A stretch of DNA of 25,408 nucleotides, from positions 1-25,408 of the forward strand of contig JAAAOH010000081.1 of NCBI GenBank assembly GCA_009908925.1, given 5' to 3'. This document shows, piece after piece, positions 1-7,000 of the stretch (the first letter of the stretch is position 1; every line of letters begins with the position of its first letter). The DNA comes from Spirochaetota bacterium (GTDB lineage: Bacteria > Spirochaetota > Spirochaetia > DSM-27196 > PWMO01). The notes under the pieces were generated by a model. That model did no database searches. It worked only from the letters and a program-made list of their open reading frames with translations, and had not been told where the DNA came from. Both the position numbers and the translations under genes were made by a program.

Positions 1-1701
1 CAGATCGAACGGGTCACTGCCTTCGAGCAGACTCCTGACCGGTTCCCAGGTGAAGCCTTCAGAAATGGGATGCGTATGCAGCCGCACCTGCGGCATGCTG
101 GCCTCGATTGCTTCCCGCGATAGTTCCTGGAGACTGTTCACGGACGCATCTTCGCCGACCGGCAGCCGGTAGCTCAACGGACCTTCCCGCAGCTTGAACC
201 GATAGGTTCGGTCGCCGAGCGAAATGCCCTCGGGATCAGGCCTAACATTTGGATTCTCCGGATGCCACTCCCGGAGGGTCCGACCGTGATCGGCGGGCAC
301 GAGGTTTCCACGGGCGACCGAGACGGTCTCGTATTCGTCCGTCCGCACACAGAGGGAGAACTCCAGCGCGTCTTCCGGTTTCCAGCGTACCCGCGTGAGC
401 GTCTTTCCGGTCAGCGGATCCTCGACGGTTTCGACCCCGGTCAGCCGGACGACCTGACGATGTTCGGGATTCGCGTCGGCCGTGCGCCCCGTCTCCGGAT
501 CACGGATTTCCTCAAAGAGGAGAACGTCTCCCGGCTTCAACCACCACGGATTGTTCAAGTCCACACCGGGCGGTCCGCCGCCCGACACGGAGGGATCGTA
601 TGCCAGATTTCCCACTAGATCGGCTGAAGTGGCGCCTGGCGCGAGGCAGCATTCTTCGTTTGCCCAGGAATGGATAGCAATTTCATTGAGTTTCGCGTGC
701 AGAGGTACACCCCGTACAACCGAGTTTTGCTCCGGATAAACATCCTGGTGGAGCGGGAGATAGGTAAACGTCTCGAAGACGACGTCGGCCAGCCGGCGCG
801 CCGCACTCCCGAGATGCTCATCGATAACCGTGTCGTGGGGCGGCTGCTCCTGGCGGATAGACTGGTCGATCGTCGATAGCACCGGCGTTCCGGGCGGCAG
901 GATGATCGATTCCGTCTCCTGGAGCTCCACGTGGAGGAAGGTTCGTGCGCTCAGCCCGTCGTGCATCTGATAATCGATCAGGCGGGCGTGGCGCCGCACC
1001 GAGATCCGCTGCCGGGCAGTCTCCAGATACGCCTCGTTGGCGACTGCATCCTGCAGGTAGCTGAGCTCGTCGCCCACGTGCGAGAGCACCTCGACGAGCA
1101 CCATGCCGAGATCCGCCGCATGGTGCTCCTGCCAGTCGGGGACAAGCGCCGGCGCCAGATCCAGCAGCGCCTGACGAAAGCTCTCGTAATCCTTCGCCAT
1201 GTAGTCGATTGCTGGAGCCTCTTCCCAGGCCGGCTGCTCCTCACACCGAGGCCTACAATCGAACTGACTCGGGCAGCCGGCCTTGAAGCTGAACTGCACC
1301 TGCGCGTACGGCGGATCGATGGCAAACGCCGGGCCGCTTCCCGGGTCGGAGGCCTGAATATGAAGTGTGTAGGTTGAAAAATCTCCCGGCTGGCTCACCT
1401 CCACCTCGAGGTGTTGACCGATGCGCGTCACCTCTTCCACCGCAATATTTCCTATACGCACGCCCCCGGTAATCTCGACGCCGTCCTGCGCGGCCAGCGC
1501 ATCGAGCAGAGCTTCCAGGCTCCGCTCGCCGTCAGCCGTCGTGTTTGCAATGAAGTGGACCTCGAGCAGTCTCTGGTTGTCGGCGGGCGGCGCGGTGACA
1601 ACCTCAATGTAGTCGATTCCTTGCAGCGTGTCGTGCGCCTGGATCAGCGCGCGCCGCGCCTCGTCGTCGCAGTGTACGGGAAGGGAAGACGTCGTGCTCA
1701 T
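1..1701 (-). CDS. eCIS baseplate wedge protein, gp6/J-like (Afp11-like), 3' end missing
   Basis: The frame is open from the ATG at 1701 to the left edge (567 codons, no stop), so the C-terminus lies outside the window. The product should be the large baseplate-wedge protein (phage Mu gpJ / T4 gp6 / Afp11 type) that forms the ring clamping the hub and triggers sheath contraction. Recognition rests on the stretch around residues 170-260, with AIDYMAKDYESFRQALLDL, then DWQEHHAADLGMVLVEVLSH and a run ending ARQRISVRRHARLIDYQM, which is the usual signature of putative baseplate assembly proteins in eCIS loci. Its ATG overlaps the stop of the gp25 gene (ATGA), so the two are probably translationally coupled. 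The family is often 650-1000 residues long, so several hundred residues may be missing. No internal frameshift or stop was seen on translating the whole stretch by hand. Confidence 0.88.
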   Translation of the reverse strand, partial: MSTTSSLPVHCDDEARRALIQAHDTLQGIDYIEVVTAPPADNQRLLEVHFIANTTADGERSLEALLDALAAQDGVEITGGVRIGNIAVEEVTRIGQHLEVEVSQPGDFSTYTLHIQASDPGSGPAFAIDPPYAQVQFSFKAGCPSQFDCRPRCEEQPAWEEAPAIDYMAKDYESFRQALLDLAPALVPDWQEHHAADLGMVLVEVLSHVGDELSYLQDAVANEAYLETARQRISVRRHARLIDYQMHDGLSARTFLHVELQETESIILPPGTPVLSTIDQSIRQEQPPHDTVIDEHLGSAARRLADVVFETFTYLPLHQDVYPEQNSVVRGVPLHAKLNEIAIHSWANEECCLAPGATSADLVGNLAYDPSVSGGGPPGVDLNNPWWLKPGDVLLFEEIRDPETGRTADANPEHRQVVRLTGVETVEDPLTGKTLTRVRWKPEDALEFSLCVRTDEYETVSVARGNLVPADHGRTLREWHPENPNVRPDPEGISLGDRTYRFKLREGPLSYRLPVGEDASVNSLQELSREAIEASMPQVRLHTHPISEGFTWEPVRSLLEGSDPFDL

Positions 1702-2075
1702 AAACCACTACCGGTGGATGAGGAGAACGAGTTCTGCCGGCGCTCGCCGGTATTCCGGCGAATATAGACGACCTCTACCACGAGGCGCTCTTCGTCGGCT
1801 GTCACCGATACCTGTTCGACCCGAATCACATCGCCGAGCCAGCGCTCCAGGGCGCCGTGCACCTGGTGCTGCGTGGCCGTGGCCAGCGCGTCGCTGTTGG
1901 CCATGAAGACCAGCTGCTGCAGGCCACATCCGAACTCGGGTCGATTGACCCGCTCGCCGGGATTGGTAAAGAGCACCTGTTCGATCATGTCACGGACATG
2001 ATCATCCCGGCCCGTCCGCGCCGTTCGGCCGCGGCCGTCTATGTCAAACGGAAAATCGAGATACGGCTTGCTCAT
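1698..2075 (-). CDS. gp25-like baseplate wedge protein (Afp9-like)
   Basis: This 125-residue protein is a gp25/Afp9-type wedge component that links the inner baseplate to the first sheath ring and nucleates sheath assembly. The length is normal for the family. Diagnostic features are the DMIEQVLFTNPGERVNRPEF segment (about residues 30-50, with the GER motif and following FGCGL) and a C-terminal beta-rich half with VVEVVYIRRNTGERR. The start ATG at 2075 overlaps the previous stop by four bases (ATGA), and its own stop overlaps the next gene the same way, placing it firmly within the operon. Nothing is missing. It is the most conserved baseplate marker in the window. Confidence 0.93.
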   Translation of the reverse strand: MSKPYLDFPFDIDGRGRTARTGRDDHVRDMIEQVLFTNPGERVNRPEFGCGLQQLVFMANSDALATATQHQVHGALERWLGDVIRVEQVSVTADEERLVVEVVYIRRNTGERRQNSFSSSTGSGL

Positions 2076-2668
2076 GAATACAGCCCCTCGGTGATGATGG
2101 AAATCTCGCCACCTACACGGTCGATCTCACCGACGACCCTGTTGGCACTCCCACTATCCTGAGTCACCGTGACATCGATATGTTCATAGCCGGGTTCGTC
2201 CAGTCTCCCGCTGCTGGTGATCTCGTTCCCATCCTTCTGAACGGCGTCGGCAGCGACATCGAACCCGTCCGCGGCGTGCTGTTTCAAATACTTGACCACT
2301 CCCTGCGCAACACCCACGAACAGGATGCGACGATCGCGACGGCCTTTCGTCGGGAGCTCGCTGTCGTGAACTTCCTTCCACGCGCGCTCGAAGGCCTCCT
2401 CAATGGCTGCGGCCATACTGTCCCCCATATCCTGACGATACACCGTCAGTTGCCCCTCGGCTCTTACGATCTCATAGGTCACGTCACCGGCTTCGATCGT
2501 CCACTGGCTCCCAGCTGTCTCTATCGAGAGCGAAGCTCCGCCAGGCAACGAGTTTCCCGCGTCGGCAAACGCGCCGCGTAGTCCCGACGTAATAGCGCCT
2601 CCATCTAGATCTGACTGGTGGGCGGCATCGATCGAAAACCGGTGGATCGTCCCGGGTTTAAGAGCCAT
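2072..2668 (-). CDS. Conserved-looking eCIS operon protein of unknown function (198 aa)
   Basis: I do not recognise this 198-residue acidic protein. The first 80 residues have a pattern of short beta strands (LDGGAITSGLRGAFADAG, then SIETAGSQWTIEAGDVTYEI and LTVYRQD), followed by a helical stretch at about residues 85-135 and a beta-rich C-terminus. No signal peptide or membrane segment is visible. It sits between the spike gene and gp25, with a 19-bp gap upstream and a 4-bp overlap with gp25. In Afp-like loci the PAAR spike-tip protein commonly occupies this position, but no PAAR-like repeats are present here. It is therefore either a structural baseplate component specific to this lineage or an accessory or cargo protein. 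Its placement makes it a genuine gene. Confidence 0.8.
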   Translation of the reverse strand: MALKPGTIHRFSIDAAHQSDLDGGAITSGLRGAFADAGNSLPGGASLSIETAGSQWTIEAGDVTYEIVRAEGQLTVYRQDMGDSMAAAIEEAFERAWKEVHDSELPTKGRRDRRILFVGVAQGVVKYLKQHAADGFDVAADAVQKDGNEITSSGRLDEPGYEHIDVTVTQDSGSANRVVGEIDRVGGEISIITEGLYS

Positions 2669-2687
2669 AAACGGGTGTCGGTCTTGG

Positions 2688-3377
2688 TTATCCTGATTTG
2701 ACTTTGTTCGAGAGCATGGAGGGCGAGGGCGGAGTCAGCGGCGGCACCGGTGTCATCGGCGTCACCGGTATGCCGAGCACAGTCTCGCCTGGGTGCATGT
2801 GCGTCTGGTACTGCTGGACAATCTGATTGAGGTACTGCAGCAGTTTATCTCCGAACACAACCGGGTGGGTAGCGTTTTCGACGAGTTCAATCTGCGGCGC
2901 CTCCACCACAGCCTTGCTCGCCCCCTCGATCGTGATCTTGCCAGCCTGAGCTTTTATTTCGAGAAGATTGTCTCCGTTCTCATCACTGACGTGGATGGCC
3001 TGGCCCTGGTCGTCCATCGTCACCATCAAGCCTTCCTCGGTGCGGATTACCTTCGTCGCAGGTTTACCGCTGCTCCCAGAGGTATCTTCGGGAAGCTCAT
3101 CCTCTCCCCACCAGCAGCCCGTCCATATCGGCCGTGAGAGATCTCCGCCTTCGAACTCGATCCAGACACCGGTACCATCCTCCGGGATTGTATACTGGCC
3201 GCTGCCGTCGCCTGCGTATGGCACGCAGGGCAGAGCCCAGCCAGTTTTCTCCTCTCCGAACACTTCGGGCACTCTGGCCTTCAGGCGCCCCATGTTTTTG
3301 GGGTCGTCCGTATCCGTAACAAGGCCGCGGTATTTCCCATAGTAGGTATCGGTCTGAGGCGTGGCACGAGGTTCCAT
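2688..3377 (-). CDS. Baseplate spike protein, gpV/gp5/VgrG OB-fold type (C-terminal part of Afp8)
   Basis: This 229-residue protein should form the trimeric spike base under the tube. The N-terminal 95 residues are a typical gpV/gp5 OB fold: YYGKYRGLVTDTDDPKNMGR, then LKARVPEVFGEEKTGWALPC, and finally VWIEFEGGDLSRPIWTGCWW. The middle (about residues 115-170) has short repeated strands (VTMDDQGQAIHVSDENGDNL and LEIKAQAGKITIEG) like the start of a triple-stranded beta helix. The C-terminus is proline-rich (PVTPMTPVPPLTPPSPS) and ends without a PAAR tip. In Afp8 this part is fused behind the gpD-like hub domain. Here it is a separate gene, 205 bp downstream of the hub gene. The start at 3377 is the first ATG giving the full OB fold. 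Confidence 0.9.
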   Translation of the reverse strand: MEPRATPQTDTYYGKYRGLVTDTDDPKNMGRLKARVPEVFGEEKTGWALPCVPYAGDGSGQYTIPEDGTGVWIEFEGGDLSRPIWTGCWWGEDELPEDTSGSSGKPATKVIRTEEGLMVTMDDQGQAIHVSDENGDNLLEIKAQAGKITIEGASKAVVEAPQIELVENATHPVVFGDKLLQYLNQIVQQYQTHMHPGETVLGIPVTPMTPVPPLTPPSPSMLSNKVKSG

Positions 3378-3582
3378 AAGTGATTACGTGTAAGTGCTGC
3401 TTACTAGATCATTATTCCATTTGCTTTGCCACTGCTGCGAGGCCGCGGCGATGCTCACAACCGAGAGATTGCCGCGCTGTGAGCGAAGCGATCAACTGCT
3501 CCCGCGGCGGAAGCGCTACCGCACTTGTTTCGCAACGATAACTTGTCTCATGTGCAACGATCCATACGCAACGATCTACAAC
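3378..3582. other. 205-bp gap inside the eCIS operon with short repeats
   Basis: This is by far the longest gap within the otherwise overlapping operon, between the hub gene and the spike gene. No convincing ORF fills it. It contains an inverted repeat with 7-bp arms (GCTCACA at 3453-3459, TGTGAGC at 3478-3484) and three copies of GCAACGAT (3532, 3554, 3568). It could be an internal promoter or regulatory region for the distal baseplate genes, or the scar of a lost gene. No clear promoter boxes were found. Confidence 0.5.
3532..3575. repeat. Three direct copies of GCAACGAT
   Basis: Exact 8-bp copies lie at 3532-3539, 3554-3561 and 3568-3575, with start-to-start spacings of 22 and 14 bp. They sit just downstream of the hub gene's stop codon, in its direction of transcription. 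The clustering in a gap otherwise absent from the operon suggests a protein-binding or regulatory role. This is inference only. Confidence 0.55.
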
Positions 3583-4725
3583 TTACCGGCGAGGAGTGAG
3601 CGGTTGATGCTCCTTAGCTCCCTGAGCGTTCGTGCGGAGGGTAAAATCCTGCGTATACTCTTCGTCCGTAATGGCATGATGAACCTTCTCGACGTAATAC
3701 CGAACGCTAAAGGCGCTGCCGACCCCTTCCACCTGCACGGGACGCTTCGCGCGCAGCACGTGCCCGTAATCTGTGATCCGCAGTTGTCCCGTAGCCCGGA
3801 TTGCATAACTAGATCGATTTGAGAGGACTTGGCCGTACGACTGGAGATCCCCTCCTCGCTGGCCGCCTCTTGCTTGGATGAACCTTTTGGACTTCTTTCC
3901 TTCGAGAGTCGATTTCTTCCCGTGGTCGGATCCGGTGGAGGAATCTGACGAGGCTTCCTGTTTGTCTTTAGAATCAGCTTTGACGCCGGCTCCGACGGCC
4001 TCGAACGGTTTGGTCATTTCATAACGAACATTAAACGACACTACGTTCGTCGCACGCCCCAGACTTACCCGGAGGGGTTCCTGCACGTCAAGATCCAGGG
4101 AGGTCTTCTCCCGCTCGAGCGGATGAAAGAACCCTTCTTCCTTTTGTGACGCTGTGTTGGTCTCTACATAAAACAGATAGCCATTCCGCTCGGCGAGCTG
4201 TTTAAGAAACTGAGCATCGGTGCCCCGCTGCATCACGGGCGCCTCCAGTTCCTGGCCACCCGGTTGGGTTTTGGTGATTGTCTTGCCCGCACGGCCGGCG
4301 AGGTCGTACTCACCCTCACCGAAGATATCCTGTACAATCGTACTGTGGCGCATATCCGTCCACCGCTTTCGTTTCTCCTCGCGGTTCATCAGCGCCGTAT
4401 GATCCATGGCAACGACCTCGAAGCTCAACTGACCGGGATTCCCCTCATACGATACGTCAAGATCAATGACGTAGGTGGTCAACAGCAAATCCGGCGTGCC
4501 CGAGCCGACCTGGAGCCCAAACCGCAGTTCGGTGAACCGGTCGAACAGATCGTCGTCTACAAGTGACCAGCCGGTCTGATCATCCTTCACGCTGATGGCA
4601 AACTCTAAGCGAAGCATGTCAGCCATGCCGGCGTGTTCCTCCACTTCAATTCGCCGCAGTCGCCGGAGGAGTTGTTTCTCAGCCGGTTGCCCCGCTACCT
4701 GTAGGGTGTATGAAATGCCCTTCAT
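3583..4725 (-). CDS. Baseplate hub protein, phage late control gpD / gp27-like (N-terminal part of Afp8)
   Basis: This 380-residue protein is the hub ring that joins the tube to the spike. It shows the phage late control D pattern: N-terminal strands with a polar pseudo-barrel (FTELRFGLQVGSGTPDLLLT, then VIDLDVSYEGNPGQLSFEVV and DHTALMNREEKRKRWTD). The segment VMQRGTDAQFLKQLAERNGY (about residues 165-185) is the hallmark LAERNGY motif. The second barrel follows. A low-complexity Lys/Ser/Gly-rich linker at about residues 245-280 is unusually charged. The C-terminus reaches the second barrel strand (YYVEKVHHAITDEEYTQDF), after which Afp8 would continue into the OB domain. Here a stop intervenes and the OB part is a separate gene. 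It starts 8 bp after the LysM gene. Confidence 0.9.
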   Translation of the reverse strand: MKGISYTLQVAGQPAEKQLLRRLRRIEVEEHAGMADMLRLEFAISVKDDQTGWSLVDDDLFDRFTELRFGLQVGSGTPDLLLTTYVIDLDVSYEGNPGQLSFEVVAMDHTALMNREEKRKRWTDMRHSTIVQDIFGEGEYDLAGRAGKTITKTQPGGQELEAPVMQRGTDAQFLKQLAERNGYLFYVETNTASQKEEGFFHPLEREKTSLDLDVQEPLRVSLGRATNVVSFNVRYEMTKPFEAVGAGVKADSKDKQEASSDSSTGSDHGKKSTLEGKKSKRFIQARGGQRGGDLQSYGQVLSNRSSYAIRATGQLRITDYGHVLRAKRPVQVEGVGSAFSVRYYVEKVHHAITDEEYTQDFTLRTNAQGAKEHQPLTPRR

Positions 4726-4733
4726 TTTAAGGT

Positions 4734-5009
4734 TCAGGACGAGGAAATGAAAATCTCGCGACCAGGCTCACTTACGAGCTCCGGGGGCCAGAGCGCCTGA
4801 TTGGCATCACAGATGCGCCAGAAATCCTCCGGGGCCTGATACTGATCAAACGCAATCTGATCGAGCCGCTCACCCTGGCGTACGGTGTGGAGGGACTGAG
4901 TATCTCGATCGGAGATAAAACGGATGCGTTTGTACCGGACCGTGCGGCCAGAATTATCTTCGGTCTCGGCCGTCTCGACGGATTGGTACCGACTTCCTTG
5001 AAAAAACAT
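4734..5009 (-). CDS. LysM-domain baseplate protein (C-terminal part of Afp7 / gp53-like)
   Basis: I choose the ATG at 5009, which leaves a 20-bp gap after the preceding gene and gives 91 residues starting MFFQGSRYQSVETAET. A longer reading from 5090 would overlap the upstream gene. The C-terminal 50 residues form a LysM fold: LHTVRQGERLDQIAFDQYQA, then the FWRICDANQALWPPELVSEP segment. In tail-like systems a LysM domain in this place (tail protein X, T4 gp53, Afp7 C-terminus) grips neighbouring baseplate proteins rather than peptidoglycan. Location is probably the inner baseplate. In Afp it is fused to the CIS-tube-like domain encoded immediately upstream. Here the two are separate, adjacent genes. 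Confidence 0.88.
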   Translation of the reverse strand: MFFQGSRYQSVETAETEDNSGRTVRYKRIRFISDRDTQSLHTVRQGERLDQIAFDQYQAPEDFWRICDANQALWPPELVSEPGREIFISSS

Positions 5010-5029
5010 GTGGTCTCTAGCAGTCGTGA

Positions 5030-5707
5030 TTATAAGCCTGCGGCCTCTCCGATATTGCGTGCAGCGCCGACCAGGTTGAGCTGCGTCCACCGTTTGCGCT
5101 GCGCGTGGGTGGCTCTATACGCATCCTTGCCAATACCGTCGGGAAGCTGGTCGGGTGTCAGTACCTGAAGTCCGACGGTCACTTCCGCCCGTACGGGATT
5201 GAGCCGCTGATCGAACGCCTGCTCGGTCACCGAAAAGCTGGTCAGCTGCACCGGCAGGACGCGCGAGCCCCAGACAAAAAGCAGCAGGGGTACTTTCTTT
5301 TCGGCGTAGCTGATCTGGACTTTCCCCGGCTGTGGAATCTGTTTGCCCGGCGCGGACTCCGTGCCCTCCTTTGGATAGAGCAGCATTTCCAGAGCCGAGA
5401 GAGCCGGCTGCACCCCAAACGCAGCCGCATCGGCCGTGAGCACCGATAAATCGAGACTACTTGCATCCAGGCGGATGGTCAGATCGATCGACTCGGACGG
5501 CGGTCCCTTCACCCGCCGCCGCGACTCGACGGTTTCGGACCGGCTCTGCCCCCCGCCCTGAAACCCCCGCTGTTCGAGCGACCGGCTCAGCTCATTCGGA
5601 TTAAACTGAAACGGAATGACGTTCGGCACGGCTCCGATCACCGGCGCGTCGTAGGCGATCACGGCACCTTTGATGAGGGGCTGACTGTTGGGAGTGGTTG
5701 GTGGCAT
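5030..5707 (-). CDS. CIS tube-like baseplate adaptor protein (N-terminal part of Afp7)
   Basis: This 225-residue protein matches the Afp7-type tube-initiator of the baseplate. Key signatures are the opening VIPFQFNPNELSRSLEQRGF (residues about 30-50, with the usual FQFNPxxLxRS pattern), then ESIDLTIRLDASSLDL, FVWGSRVLPVQLTSFSVTEQ (about 150-170) and a final LNPVRAEVTVGLQVLTPDQL. The C-terminal 40 residues carry a positively charged helix (HAQRKRWTQLNLVGAARNIG). It is expected to sit on the hub as the first tube-like ring and link tube, hub and baseplate. It starts 17 bp after the upstream DUF4157 gene. The family name is from memory, but the FQFNP motif is distinctive. Confidence 0.88.
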   Translation of the reverse strand: MPPTTPNSQPLIKGAVIAYDAPVIGAVPNVIPFQFNPNELSRSLEQRGFQGGGQSRSETVESRRRVKGPPSESIDLTIRLDASSLDLSVLTADAAAFGVQPALSALEMLLYPKEGTESAPGKQIPQPGKVQISYAEKKVPLLLFVWGSRVLPVQLTSFSVTEQAFDQRLNPVRAEVTVGLQVLTPDQLPDGIGKDAYRATHAQRKRWTQLNLVGAARNIGEAAGL

Positions 5708-5724
5708 ATGTTTTCATTTTTCGA

Positions 5725-6963
5725 TTAGCACTTAGAAGCATCCTGTCCACCGCACGGGTTGGACACCATGTATCCGACGTGATCGTGTCGGGCGCAGCAG
5801 AGCTTTGGTAAAACAGAGTTCGAATACTTAATCGTAACTGTGGTCATGCCCTTTACCGAATGGTAATTGATCTGCCGCATCTTTTCGGCGTCCTCCACGT
5901 GAACGCAGGCCAATGAGCCGTGGTCGAGTGACCCATAGTGTACGGCCTGGTTTCCACTTCCTCCCCCGTGGGTAAAGAATACGGCCAGGTTCATGGATGC
6001 CTCTCCCGCCTCTTCGGGTTTAAAGTACTTGCCCGCTCGCTTATGACCGGAAATTCGTTTCGCCTTCGGGACCGCGCGGTGATGGTATCCTAATCCCTCG
6101 ATGCGCTTGACCGAGTGTGTACCCTGATCGCTGTAGCCAGCACTGTCCTTGCCGCCGACGACCTTTACATTGACATTGGATTCCTTGTGCGGATTGTCGT
6201 AGTACTCCGCCGTAAGGGTTCCGGTAGGAATGGTGTCGTTCTCGTCATCTTTCTTAATTCCGTCAAATGTTACCGTTATGTTTTCGACCCAGGGATCTTT
6301 CGTCTTTCCTTCGAACGGTTTTTCTGTCCATTTACCTCCGTCAGCAGCTCCAAAATTTGCACTGCTTCGCGGCCGATATGGCAGGATCGTGGGCGCGGGA
6401 GTTGGCGTCCGATCTTGTTGTACCACGTGCGTCAGTTCGAGCGCCAACAGCCTCTTCCCCCCCATAGGACCGGGCCTATACGCGCCAGATCGAAAAATCA
6501 CATGATTATCAACCGTGAAGGCCTCCGCACCGATCGACCTGGCCGCCGCATCTGCATGACGATCCGTATGTATCCGCACATCACTGAAGTCCGCGCCAAA
6601 CCGTGGCTCAAAGTACGAGCGCACCAACTCAGGAAGCGGTCGTCCACCCCTGCTCAAGGTTTGCACTTTACGTTCTAAATTGCCGTTCCCAGGGCAATCG
6701 TCAGTTGACGTAGGCCCGGGCATATGCATGACAGCGTTGGCTACGCGATCAGCTTCTCTCTCGTATTTGTCGTCAGGGGCACTCACGCGAATCTTCGGTT
6801 GAACGGCGCCGTCTGTGAGCAGTCGCTGGAGCACCTGGTTGCATATGGCACGGCGCTGGCGGCGACCCGATGACCGGGGCCTCTGTTTAGAGGTGGACGC
6901 CTGCCGCTGATCTGCCGGTCTGCTCCGGCGCCGGGTATGAACCGAGGAATGCTTGTTCAACAT
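5725..6963 (-). CDS. Putative eCIS cargo: DUF4157 protein with L,D-transpeptidase-like C-terminus
   Basis: The 412-residue product has a basic, disordered N-terminus (about 1-45), a linker with VSAPDDKYEREADRVANAVM (about 62-80) and a DUF4157 (eCIS core) domain at about 115-185. In that domain the zincin motif HELTH, intact in the next-door paralogue, reads LELTH (L175, codon CTC), so the zinc site is probably lost. After residue 200 the protein is unrelated to its neighbour. It is beta-rich, then shows VHYGSLDHGSLACVHVED around residues 340-357 with C353, followed by TTVTIKYS. This resembles the His-Gly-Cys active site of YkuD L,D-transpeptidases, though the HG-C spacing is non-standard. I infer a payload domain acting on cell-wall peptide or another amide substrate. 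Several cysteines cluster at the C-terminus. Confidence 0.75.
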   Translation of the reverse strand: MLNKHSSVHTRRRSRPADQRQASTSKQRPRSSGRRQRRAICNQVLQRLLTDGAVQPKIRVSAPDDKYEREADRVANAVMHMPGPTSTDDCPGNGNLERKVQTLSRGGRPLPELVRSYFEPRFGADFSDVRIHTDRHADAAARSIGAEAFTVDNHVIFRSGAYRPGPMGGKRLLALELTHVVQQDRTPTPAPTILPYRPRSSANFGAADGGKWTEKPFEGKTKDPWVENITVTFDGIKKDDENDTIPTGTLTAEYYDNPHKESNVNVKVVGGKDSAGYSDQGTHSVKRIEGLGYHHRAVPKAKRISGHKRAGKYFKPEEAGEASMNLAVFFTHGGGSGNQAVHYGSLDHGSLACVHVEDAEKMRQINYHSVKGMTTVTIKYSNSVLPKLCCARHDHVGYMVSNPCGGQDASKC

Positions 6964-7000
6964 GGCGTCGAAAGGTTACCTGATCGGAAGATGAGAAGTA

